Shown here one piece after another: positions 32,780 through 43,689 of a DNA stretch of 64,000 nt (within the stretch, counting starts at the first letter, position 1; each line of letters begins with the position of its first letter). The stretch lies in NCBI GenBank assembly GCA_000711775.1, contig ARYC01000587.1, forward strand, positions 124,001 through 188,000, written 5' to 3'. The translations under genes were made by a program, and so were the position numbers. The notes beneath the pieces were generated by a model, which had not been told where the DNA came from, did no database searches, and was given only the letters and a program-made list of their open reading frames with translations. This DNA is from Oxytricha trifallax (Eukaryota; Ciliophora; Spirotrichea; Sporadotrichida; Oxytrichidae).

Positions 32780-34173
32780 ATATCTCACACAACATAAGCT
32801 TAGTGTCATGTGGCAGTTCTCTGAATTTTATCTTTATAAGATGATGTTTAATTGTTTCAATTGTTTGTTATTTTTCTTAGCTTGGCTTGATAGTAGTTGA
32901 GTATGCAAGTTCTCTGAGACCTCCATTTATTTGATTTTTATCGAAATATTGTTTGATTCTCTTCTTAGAATCTCTCTCACCCCTGCAGCTAAAGTAATCG
33001 TTTCTTGGCATGTCACTCTCTGTTATTATTACTGCTAGAGCCCAGATATCCCATTAAGTGTCTCCATCTCTCCAATCCTCTCTCTCTGGGAAATATCCAG
33101 GAATGCCGTATACATTTCCTTATGCAGAGGCTTGCAATCTTTGAGCTCTGTTGAAGTCTATCATATAAACTCTAAGAGGCTGAAAATTCAACATGATATT
33201 CTCTGGCTTTAAGTCTCTATGACCATAACCTAGCTTGTGAAGCTCTTCAATCCCCTCAACTATCTGCTATACTATCTAGCCAATTTATCTCTGACATCTA
33301 TTGTCAGATAAGAATTCTCTGTAAGTCATTTCAAGTAAAGGAAGCCTGAAGGCTACATGATCTTTACCAAGTAAAATAGCATCAAGCTAGATGATATGCC
33401 TGCACTCATTTAACTTTGCCTTTTAAAGAGCATAATACTCATTAGCAAATTCCATTTGGAACTTGTCATCAGCAAGGAAGTAATTGAAAGGATATATCTT
33501 GTAAGCATATTAATCATCAGTAATGACTCTCTTCTCTATTTTATCTTCAAGAGTGAGGTAGCTTTCTAGGCAAGAATCTAAGTCAATAATTTTTAATATA
33601 GGAATCTTCATTGCCTCTATTTTAACCATGATTTTATTGATCTCAGAGACTGGAGAGTTCTTGACTGCTTTCTTAATTTTTACATACTTCTACACTTCAA
33701 CTCTAAGAGACTCCACTGGGTTTCTTGATCTCCTCTTTTAGAGGAATCTATTCCCTGTAGGTTCATGAATAAAGACAAAACTTTAATTGTGCTTTTTCTT
33801 TAAGTGCACTTTGAGGTCTCTAGTATGAGAATATAGCTTCTCACAGAACTCACAGACATACTTCCCATCTTTCTTTTAATGCTTGAGATATAATCTTGGC
33901 ATATCGTTGTGTATATCTCTCAAGTGTCTCTTATAAGTTGACTTGTAAGGGAAAACTTTATTGCATTCTTTGCATTAATAGTCAACTTTGGCTGGTATTT
34001 ATTAATGCTCTATGGCGGGTTGTTTAACCTACTCCTTGAAACTCCTACTTAACTTATATTTAAATATCAAAGCTAGACTGATCAAAGTTGTCATAAGTAG
34101 GCTCCCACTGAGTACAAGCGTCTCTGGTCTCTCCTTTCTTGGTTGCTGGAATGATAACTTTTAATGACTTCAT
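32780..34173 (-). CDS. Inner TBE zinc-finger protein kinase
   Basis: The gene starts at ATG 34173. Two C2H2 fingers are seen: CKECNKVFPYKSTYKRHLRD (about 33970) and CEFCEKLYSHTRDLKVHLKK (about 33850). The kinase domain shows GYGHRDLKPENIMLN (about 33215), MIDFNRAQR in place of DFG, PGYFPEREDW and WDIWALAV. The TBE 57-kDa protein combines these same domains; substrates are unknown. A deletion near 34045 shifts the frame between the acidic N-terminus and the fingers, relative to the copy at 60.7 kb. A one-base loss near 32790 removes the usual TGA after the final codons. Otherwise the kinase frame is open for more than 1 kb. Confidence 0.85.
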
Positions 34174-34379
34174 CCAAGTAATGCCGCTCTTCTTAACAGG
34201 TTAGCGCTCATTTTAGTTTGCTGATATTTTATTATAATAATGATAAAATCTACCTAGATAAACTATAATAGTCGAGTATAAGACACTCAGGTAGATTCTT
34301 TGCTGAGAAGTAAGAAAATTAACTAACCATAAAAGACTCTAAGTTGACATACTTTATGAGAATTTTAAACATTTTAGTA

Positions 34380-34600
34380 AATTAAAATACTCCTAATGAA
34401 GTTTTGTTTCTCTAGGAGGTCCTCCAAATCAAGTTTGAACTTAATTTGGAGGTAAAGTTATTAAACATTTTTAAATTTAATATGCTCCTAATTAAGATTT
34501 AACCTTAAAATTTAACTCCTAATAAAGTTTGAACTTAATTTGAAGGACCTCCTAAAATAATTAAACATTATTAGGAGCAATTTAATGGAGAAAGTTTGAA
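34380..34600. promoter_or_regulatory. Palindrome-rich bidirectional intergenic region of TBE
   Basis: The space between the divergent kinase and 22-kDa genes contains AGGAGGTCCTCC, repeated inverted copies of AGTTTGAACTTAATTTG, and GACCTCCT. The same arrangement is conserved at 60340-60560 in the third TBE. It is the only upstream region available to both genes, so a shared promoter or a recombination hairpin is likely. Confidence 0.5.
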
Positions 34601-34769
34601 AAAAATGGAAATCAATCTGTGAAACTTGGAGAAAGTTTTTCAATGCTTCTCCTCATATCTTTTCAAAGTTGACCTCCAGTAGGTCATCCCTATTTAGCAG
34701 TAATTTTAATAAACTTAGAATAGAATCCATATCCAAAATTCATTAACATTTCTAGAAAGAGGAAGCAAG

Positions 34770-35558
34770 ATGGAGTCTATGAATGATGCAATGAAGAAAA
34801 TTTAATCTCAAGATTTAATAGGAAAATTTCGAAGTAAAGAGGACCTTTATAGATATTTGGTATAGCAAGGTAAGTGCTTAAGTAAGATTAATAAATCAAT
34901 AATAGTTGGATTGTTCTTGCCAACTTAGGAGGGAACTAAAATCTCATTCTTAAAAGCCTTACTGAGTGAAGACAAAAAAGCTTTTAAGTCTAATGAAATT
35001 AGGATGATAGAGTACCTAACTACCCTGAAATATCAGTGACAAACCTATATGACGATGATATGAGCGATCCAGACGTAGCTCTCTACTTCCATCAAAGCTA
35101 CAGCTCTCAAATAAGTTGCCAGAGAGAAACATCTTCTTTAGTGTTCTTCCAACTCTGAAACCTGAATACTTAAATGAAGATATTTAAGAAGCTCACAAGA
35201 AACGATACAGCATCTCTCCTGAAGAAAAAGAGAAGCAAGGTATTAAAATAACTGACACGTGGCTGTAGGAACTTTAAAAGCATCGTTTCATATCAAGTAA
35301 GCTTAGTCTTCTAACTTTATAGAAAAACCTGTTGCTGCTATATACTTGATGAAAGAGCGCAGCAAATTAAACAGAGAGAGAAAGTCTTAAGTAAAACATG
35401 AATTGAGTAAGATGCTCTTCAAAGATTTATAAAAGCCAAAAGAGATGAACATATTTGCAGGAACTGGCACTAAGAGAAGAAACATAGGCCCAAGCAAGCC
35501 TTAAGAGGAAGAAAAGAAAGAGAAGCCAAATCCCTTTACGGGCAAATTTAATATGTGA
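34770..35558 (+). CDS. Inner TBE 22-kDa protein (two 36-bp introns)
   Basis: Start ATG 34770, stop TGA 35556-35558. Introns are 34870-34905 (GTAAGT...AATAG) and 35297-35332 (GTAAGC...TATAG), both 36 bp. Spliced motifs are SKEDLYRYLVQ, FLPTQEGTKISFLKALLSE, EVPNYPEISV, DTWLQELQKHRFIS and KPVAAIYLMKERSKL, with a Lys-rich tail ending NPFTGKFNM. The function is unknown. Single-base changes near 35015 and 35095 break the frame relative to the copy at 59.7 kb. It converges on the transposase, with 6 bp between stops. Confidence 0.85.
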
Positions 35559-35564
35559 ACTTAT

Positions 35565-36617
35565 TCATTCGCTTAAATCTAAAACTTATTTATATACACA
35601 AAATCTCCCTTCTCTTGCGCATAGTTTTGCTTTATCATCGCTGACTCTCTTAGCAGCACTCTTAATAAAATCTACTGTATCTATCTTTAAATCATGCATC
35701 AGATGGTAGAGCAGCAATTTCTTATAATGACCTTTCAATAACCCCCAATACAATTCAATTCCATTGAACTAAGGGCTGTAAGGAACATTAAATACAGGTG
35801 TTATGTTTAGCCTTTCATATTCCTTTCTTGAGTCTTTAGTTTTATGAACTGATAAGTTATCAACGAACAGAATAATCTCTTAGTCAGCGTATTTGTCTCT
35901 GAGTTATTGCAAGAACTTAATATATTATTCAGTCTTTATAGAACGAGGGTGGATAACATAAGTCTCGAGGCCACTATCTTCACTGATTCCACCAAGGATT
36001 GCATGAGTTTATATCTTAACCTTTTAGTCATAAACTTCTATATTACTATACCTCTTGTACCAAGACCTTGATATAAATGTATTGAATGTAAATACAGCTT
36101 CATCAGCGTGTATGAACTTTATATTATGCTCTTAAGACCTTTGCATTTAATCGAATATATAATTTAAATTAGTCTTATAAAATGGAACATTAAAGTCAAT
36201 CACTCTCTTAATGCGATTGACTGTCTTGTAAGATATTCCGTTCTTTTTATATATGTTAGACTATCGATTAAGCAGATATGTTAAGCTCAGGAAATTGGCG
36301 ATGAAACATCACAGCCCTCTAGGCTAGAGAGAAATGAGCCCAGTATTTAAGAGTCTTATCATTAATAAGATATTCAATATGATGCTGCCAAAATTTTAAG
36401 GGTCTCTTAGGCTTAGAATTAAGATGCTATCTCTTTAAATTCAATGCTAATAGACAGTGAGACCTCACAGTTGCTGAAGAGATTTATGGAGTAGCCTTGC
36501 TATAGACGTATAATTCAGAACAGGCTTGAGTTATTCACTATATTCATCACATCCATATCGCAACTTAAACAATAAATCTATATACTCACTGTCATAAACT
36601 GACCCCAAACCTCGCAT
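35565..36617 (-). CDS. Inner TBE transposase (42-kDa type), frameshifted
   Basis: The start is ATG 36617, directly inside the right terminal repeat, and the stop is TGA 35567-35565. Motifs are DEAVFTFNTFISRSWYKRY (about 36100), ILFVDNLSVHKTKDS (about 35870) and VPYSPQFNGIELYWGLLKG (about 35770). All three acidic catalytic residues are intact. Relative to the copy at 58.3 kb there is a 2-base excess near 36480 and a 1-base excess near 36255, so this copy is probably not translated as one protein, unless these are sequencing errors. Confidence 0.88.
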
Positions 36618-36758
36618 ATACTCACTTAAATTACTAATATTTAAACATTAAACCCTTACATAAACCCTATTAAAACCCTAATAAAGTATGCACTAATAGT
36701 CTACTTTTATCAATCAAAAACTCAATCAAACTACTGAAATGGTTTTGGGGTTTTGAAT

Positions 36759-37420
36759 GACATAACTTTCTAAGCCTGAATCTTCACTAATACCAGCTAA
36801 AATTGCATGGATGACAACCTTCACTTTTTAGTCACAAGCTTCTATGTTATCATACTTCTTGTACCATGGCTTATTAATTAAGGTGTTGAATGTAAATACA
36901 GCTTCATCAACGTGTATGAACTTGATTTTTATCAGTAATACTGTCTGCATTTAATCATATATATATAGTTTAAATTATTACTATAAAATGGCACTGTAAA
37001 ATCAATCACTCTCTTTACTCTGTTGACAGTCTTGAAAGTAATACCATTTCTTCTATAAATATTAGCTATAGTTTAAGGCGAGATATACATGTCAGGAAAC
37101 TTGCGATGAAACATCACAGCTCGTTGGTCCAGTGGAAAGAGTGCCTAGTACTTAAGCGTCTTAGAATCACAAAGGTAGTCAATATGGATCTGAGAGAACT
37201 TTTATTTTCTTGCTGGATGTTTTCAAGTGCCAGAAATAAAATGCTAAACAGCTAGCAAGTAGTGATACCTAGCAGTTGAGACACTCTTGTGTAATAGTTT
37301 TGCTATAGCTGCATAACTCAGTACTGGTTTGACTTAGTCTATATTAATACTCGTACCATACCTAAGCTTAAGCAATAAATCTAAATATTTCTCATCATAA
37401 ATCGAGTCTAAATATCGCTA
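36759..37420 (-). pseudogene. Outer element: transposase N-terminal part
   Basis: This is the 5' part of the outer transposase. It reads DSIYDEKYLDLLLKLRYG, RAVMFHRKFPDMYISPQTI, GITFKTVNRVKRVIDF, then FIHVDEAVFTFNTLINKPWY with the first catalytic Asp. It ends at SYVI, where the inner TBE is inserted. The frame is largely open. Confidence 0.78.
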
Positions 37421-37539
37421 ATTTCTATTTTTCATTTTGCAAATTGGCCTAATTTCTCTACTAACCCCAATAAGACCCCAACTATACCCTACAAATCAAA
37501 GCACTTATAAACCTCACTAAGGGTTTTGGGGTTTTGATT

Positions 37540-38849
37540 CAGCTAATTTAAGATTAAATTCTCAAATTTTATATTTTACAAGTAATTTTTTTCTCATGTA
37601 AGTATTTCAAAAAAAACCCAAATAGGATTGTTTTAATATAAATTTTATTGATTTATAAAAATTAAAAATTTTTATGTTAAAAGATTAGTAAATTTTTGGA
37701 ATTTAAGATAGTTTATTTATTTGTTTTACATTAACAAAACCTTAAATAGACTAAATTAAATCTATAATTTTTCAAAATAATTACACAGAAATTTGAATTA
37801 TGGAATATATTATATTTTTGGGATTAAATAAAATAAAAAATTAATAATATTAAATGTATTTTAATTAATAATAAATTAAGCATAGTTCATTGTAAAATGG
37901 AAAAAGATAACAAAAACATAACGTAAATGTAAAAATTATCATTTCATTTTTTATTTTGATGAATTTGTAAAAAAAAAAAAATTTCAGAGCCAAAAAAATG
38001 TGCTGCATTTACTACAAAGAGCAGAAAGTCAATCATCGAATAATTAAAAGATAAAATGAAAAAGTTTTTCAAATTTCAAACAAATGTAATTATCAAGAGA
38101 TATATTGAACAATGCTGTTTTATATTTTTATCAAAATTAGCATTTAAATCTAATAATATTTAGTAGTGATATCTAGTCGAAATGATCATGGTTAATAACA
38201 AAAGCAAGGGAAGAAATTGTGTATTAATTAGGGCTTATTATAAGGAAATTGATATTAATAGAGCAATTTTAATGGATGTTAATTTTAGTAAGTATTGATT
38301 GGATTTTGCATTTTAATGTTTAAGTTAATATTATTATAATATAATAGTAGTTATCAAATAAATTTGGATATTATTGATAATATCCATTATAAAAAAAGCA
38401 AGAATGAATATTAATTTAAATTTTTATAAAATTAATGAATAAATTTGATGAAAAATTCAACTTAAATATCAACAATTTGATTTAAAATATATTTATATCA
38501 ATTTTTTTAGTTTGAATAAAAAACTACATTATAAAAATAAAATTGATTTAAAAGGAGAGTGCGATATATATTATTAATTTTTAAATAAGATTATAATAGA
38601 TCAGATATAAATGAAATGTAGTGTTAAATTAATAAAATCTTAATTTTACTTTATCCTTAAGAATTGGTTTATTAAAAGTTAAAATTAAGATTTAGCAAAC
38701 AATTTCAATTTTTATGTTAAGATGATAAAATTTTATACAAATATTTTAAATACTAATTAAATTTAACTTTTCAAATAACTTCAAATAAATCAGAAACTAT
38801 AATAATTTTAAAGCACATGGAATCTAGTATTGTGGTTTATACAATCGTC
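37540..38849. other. Extremely AT-rich region without visible genes
   Basis: Long A and T runs, no recognisable motif on either strand. It separates the nested transposons from the satellite. Confidence 0.6.
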
Positions 38850-41800
38850 GTGAACTTGACAATAATACGAATGACCACATGACATCAAATGATAATACAT
38901 TATATTCCTTTAATGAAGACAAAATATGTAATAAATCATGACAAAGCTTCAATTTAAAAGATACATGATAACGGAGTCACTGCCCTCGTCGTCCTTGTAA
39001 CCATGACTAACCATAACAATGACCATGACTACAGTGAACAGGTGACGATCACTTGAAAATGCATGATTGCTGTGTTAAATCGTCGAATGATATCAAAATA
39101 GATTAGTGACCACGACCGTCCCTAAACTTAATAGTTGCCTGGTCATTTGGTCACTGCCCTCATGGTCTTCGTGACAAAGACCGTGACTATGATAGCTTTT
39201 ACCATTACCACGGTGACCATGTGACCATGCTTGAAAATGCATGATTTCAGTTTTAATTCATAGAATCACTTCTAAAGTAAGCAATGACTTCGACAACTTT
39301 TAAACTCACCAGTTAAGAGATTACGTGGTCACTGCACTCATGGTTTAGTTATAATAACCGTTTTGATAGTGACCATGACCATGATTACGGTGTGTGTCCA
39401 CGTGAACATCATTTGAAATTTTATGATATCAGTTTATATTCATAAAATCACTTCAAAATAGAGCAGTAACCACAACAACTCCTATATTTATCATTTACGT
39501 AATCATGTGGTTAATCCCCTCGTAGTCCTCGTATTCATGACGTCAACATGGTGACCATTACATTACCACTTGATCATCACTTGATAATGCATGATTTCAG
39601 TTTTTATTCGTAGAATGTCGTCAAAATAGAGCAATGACCACGACCACATTTCAAATCACCTGTTACGTGGTTATATAGAAACTTCCCTTGTGGACCTCAT
39701 CAATAAAGTGAAGATAACGAATTGAGAAGGAATATAAAAATTTATTCTAGATTTATAGTGTAAGGTAGGTCTCTAGCTGGTTTTACTGTCTTAATTCCTT
39801 TCCATTTGCAGTATTTCTTTCATCACAATTTTTAACACTTGTTCTGTTCAGAATCATGAGAACTATTCCCATCTGATACTTAGCGTTCCTACTGTCAACG
39901 AGAATGATTTTTAGTTTCTGCTGCAGAAGCCGCTGCCATAGCAAATCACAAAGTAGTCTTGCTGGAGATCCTGATTCACAGAGAGACTACATTATATTTA
40001 GTGGAAATTTGATTATTTTCAGAGATTTAATAAATTAAATCAAGCCTAGTTTGAATTAATAAATTTATACCTAAAATTAATTAAAACATTTCTAATAAAA
40101 ATCTTTAATATATTAAAACTATTATTATGAATAAAATTGGTCAAACATTAAAACTTAAAAACTTTTAATGGGACTGATTTAATTTATCAAATTTCTGAAA
40201 ATTATAAAATATCCACTAAACATAGTGGAGTTTCTGTGAATATGGATCTTCAGCAAGACTACTTTGTGGTTCGCTAAGGCAGCGGCTTCAGCAGCAGAAA
40301 CTAAAAAGCAGTTCTCGTTGACTGTAGAAATTCTAAGTATTAGATGGAAATAGTTTTGATGATTCTGAACAGTTCAAGTGTTAAGAATTGTGATGATGAA
40401 AATACTGCAAATGGAGAGGAATTAAGACAGTAAAAGAAGCTCGAGAGCTACCTTACACTATAAATCTTGATTAAATTTTTATATTCGTTATCATCACTTT
40501 ATTACCCTGACCATGACCACAAACAGGTTAAGAAAGTGACAATCAGATGAAAATGAACGATTTCAATGTTAAATAATCGAATGACGTAAAAAAAAAGGCA
40601 AGGACCACAACCACCCTTCAACTCACAAGTTACGTGGTCACGTGGTAAATGCCATAATGGTCCTCTTAACCATGGTCGTGACCATAACCATCACTTGAAA
40701 TTGCATGATTTCAAATATAATACGTAGGATGAATTCAAAATAGAGCAGTGACTACGACCACCACTCAACTCTTAAATATTGTAGTCATGCGGTCACTGCC
40801 TAAGTGGTCCTCATGAAAATGACTTTAAACATGATGTAATTTGTCAAATAACGTGAATATAGAAGTGACCACTTAGTCGTGGTGTGGTCACTGATCTTTG
40901 TTTTTATTTTTATAGAATTAAATCTTTATTCATTCAGAAAAAATTTATCGTTATGTAGTCAATGTGGTCATGGCCACTGTTAAGATCATTTGAACCATGA
41001 TTGGTATTACCCCTTGAGCTCAAAACTGGTCAGTTGCGGGGTGTTCGTGGTCACTTCTATTTTTAGACGTCATTCAAAGATTTAATACTAAAACATATCA
41101 TTAAAAAGTGATTGTTACGCGGCCACCGAGGTCATGGTCACTAAGACCTTTAAGGGAGTGACCACGTAAGTTGCGGTGTGGTCGTGATCACTACACTCAT
41201 TTATCTTAATTTGACGATTTAAAAATAAAATATTTTAATATTTAATGATAGAAACATTGACACTGTGTTTATTGTCACTGTTTTGATCGCGAGAACCATG
41301 ATTGCAGACACCTCGTTACCCCGATACTTGTAAGTTAAAGTGTTTTAGTGGTTTCTGTTCTTTTATTGATTTAATTCTAAAATTTCTTTTTTAAAGTGAT
41401 GTTTATAATGAAATTACGTTTATTGTAATAGTCTTGGTCACAAGGACACCGAAAGCAGTAACTATGTAATTGGTTAGTTGAGGGAATTTTCTGGTCACTG
41501 CTCTATTTTTACGTCATACAAACAATAGCACTGAAATCATTCATTTTAAAGTCATGATCAAGTTGTCATGGTAATTGTAACGAATAACACGAGAGCAAAG
41601 ACAACATGACCACATAAATAGTGCATTGAGGGTTTATATTGGTCACTGCTCTTTTATGACGTCATTGACGATTTTATAAAGAATTTTCATTATAAAGTGA
41701 TTTTAATGTTGACATTGTGTTTATTGATACTGTCTTGGTCATGAAGAGCACGAAGGCAGTGTTCATTTAACTGCTTACATTAGGTGTTGTCATGGTCACT

Positions 41801-43400
41801 TCACTTTTAGACGTCATTTGAGATTTTACACTGAAATTTTTCATTAATAAGTGATTTTAATGTTGACACTGTGTTTATGGGATACTGTCTTGGTCATGAT
41901 GGACCACGAAGGCAGTTGTTCACTTTACTGCTTACATTAGGTGTTGTCATGGTCACTTCACTTTTAGACGTCATTTGAGATTTTACACTGAAATTTTTCA
42001 TTAATAAGTGATTTTAATGTTGACACTGTGTTTATTGATACTGTCTTGGTCATGAAGAGCACGAAGGCAGTGTTCATTTAACTGCTTACATTAGGTGTTG
42101 TCATGGTCACTTCACTTTTAGACGTCATTTGAGATTTTACACTGAAATCTTTCATTAATAAGTGATTTTAATGTTGACACTGTGTTTATTGATACTGTCT
42201 TGGTCATGAATACCACGAAGGCAGTGTTCACTTAACTGCTTACATTAGGTGTTGTCATGGTCACTTCACTTTTAGACGTCATTTGAGATTTTACACTGAA
42301 ATCTTTCATTAATAAGTGATTTTAATGTTGACACTGTGTTTATTGACACTGTCTTGATCACGATGACTTACGAGGCCAGTGACTAAGTGACCACGTTACT
42401 TTGTTTAAAGGTGTGGCCGTAGTTTCTGGTCTTTTTTAATGTAATTCGACGAATAAACAATGTAATCATGCATTGTATAATAATTGTCAAGTGATCAACA
42501 TGGTCATGTTCACTGTCTTGATCACGAGAACTCCTAGAGTAGTGATAACGTGACCACGAAAATGGGGAGTTGTTAAGTTGTCGTGGTTACTTTACTATTT
42601 AAACGTCATTAACGAACTAATATTGAAATTATACTTTTAAAGTGATGGTCACTTGTGGTTACCATGGTTATGGTATTAGGACCACTAGGGCAGTGAAAAC
42701 AGGACTATGTAACTATTGAGTTCTGGGGTGATCGTGGTCATTTCTCGAAATTCACGTCATTCGACGAACTAATTCTTAAATCATGCATTTCAAATTAATT
42801 GTAAAGTGTTCATGGAAATTTAAACGAATAACACGAGGGCAGTGTCAACTTGCTCAGGTACCTGGGGAGTTGTAGAGTTGTCGTTTTTCTATTACTATTT
42901 AAACGTCATTAACGAATTAACACTGAAATCATAATTTTTAAAGTGAAGGTCACGTGATTACCATGGTCATGGTTACTATGGTCACTGCGATAATAACGAA
43001 GACCACTAAATCTGTAACCACGTGACCACATAACTGGTGTTTTGAAGAGTGGTCCTGGTAACTTCTCTTTTTACATTCCATTCGATGAACTAATACAGTA
43101 AAGAAATCATGCATTATAAAGTGATGGTCATATGGTCATGATAATTTAAACTAATAACATGATGTCAGTGACAACGTACATAACTGGTTGGTTGAAAAGT
43201 GGTATTTGTAACTGCTCTAATTTCACGTCTTTCGAAGAACTAACTCTAGTATCATGCATATAAAGTGATGGTCACCATGGTCATTGTATTTTTAACAAGA
43301 AACACGAGGGCATTGACAACACGAACATTTAAATGGTGTGTTAAAGGGGGGGTTTGTGGTCACTGCTCGATCTTAATATCATTCTATTAATTTTTACTGA
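38850..43400. repeat. Palindromic satellite of about 155-bp units
   Basis: Degenerate tandem units rich in GTGACCA/TGGTCAC carry a recurring core of GACGTCATT...CACTGAAATCATGCATT...AAGTGAT...GTCACTG. Four neighbouring units with the anchor GACGTCATTTGAG start at 41810, 41967, 42121 and 42275 (spacing 157, 154, 154) and are nearly identical. Units left of about 40860 are in the opposite orientation to those on the right, so the array forms a giant imperfect palindrome. No protein coding is apparent. A foldback element at 39702-40503 interrupts the left arm. Confidence 0.85.
39702..40503. mobile_element. Foldback element with about 300-bp inverted arms
   Basis: The left arm (about 39702-40010) and right arm (about 40195-40503) are inverted copies. 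Shared features are AATAAAGTGA at the outer ends, ATTTATAGTGTAAGGTA, CTGTCTTAATTCC, and GCAGAAGCCGCTGCC against GGCAGCGGCTTCAGCAGC. The central 180 bp is AT-rich. No coding region is visible. It sits inside the satellite with clean borders, consistent with insertion of a non-autonomous foldback/MITE-type transposon. Confidence 0.75.
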
Positions 43401-43689
43401 AATATAAAAATTTAATTAATTAGGTTGTTTCATATAACTTTCAGATTCAAGTAAAAGTTATGTTAGATAACCAAAGGTGGCTAGTTGTCAGAATATTTCT
43501 ACTGAAATTTTAATGAATAGAAGTGACTTGTAAATACGAGGGCAAATTAAAAAAAAAATCGATTAAAAGTTTTGTAGGTTTCCTTTGAAATAAATAATGG
43601 ATTGAAAAAATTGATTATAACAAGAAATTTATTAATTAATTTTGCAAATATTACAGTTCATTTGATAGTATAGTTTTAATATTGGTAGT

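Larger units (their letters stand above)
32626..36755. mobile_element. Inner TBE transposon, complete with AAT target duplication
   Basis: This is a 4130-bp element with about 135-bp terminal inverted repeats starting CAAAACCCCAAAACC. The flanking AAT (32623-32625 and 36756-36758) is the expected 3-bp ANT duplication. Removing the element and one AAT rejoins the outer transposase in frame (YVI to HPR). It carries the three canonical TBE genes: zinc-finger kinase (minus), 22-kDa protein (plus) and transposase (minus). Size and gene content match TBE1-type elements. In Oxytricha these are excised from the genome during macronuclear development, and their transposases take part in genome rearrangement. 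Confidence 0.93.
30642..37536. mobile_element. Outer TBE-like transposon, split by a second TBE
   Basis: The ends are inverted repeats of about 85 bp beginning CAAAACCCCAAAACCC (left 30642, right 37536), the telomere-like termini typical of TBE elements. The flanking triplet is ATT on both sides (30639-30641 and 37537-37539), matching the 3-bp ANT target duplication known for TBEs. The element is interrupted inside its transposase by a second TBE (32626-36755). Without the insert it is about 2.8 kb and encodes a transposase and a zinc-finger kinase remnant on the minus strand. No 22-kDa gene is present between them. Its terminal sequence differs from that of the inner element beyond the C4A4 block, so two TBE families are involved. 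Confidence 0.88.

Noticed and set aside
38850-43400. A CRISPR-like repeat array
   Set aside because: Units are tandem, about 155 bp and degenerate along their whole length, with no unique spacers, and the genome is eukaryotic.
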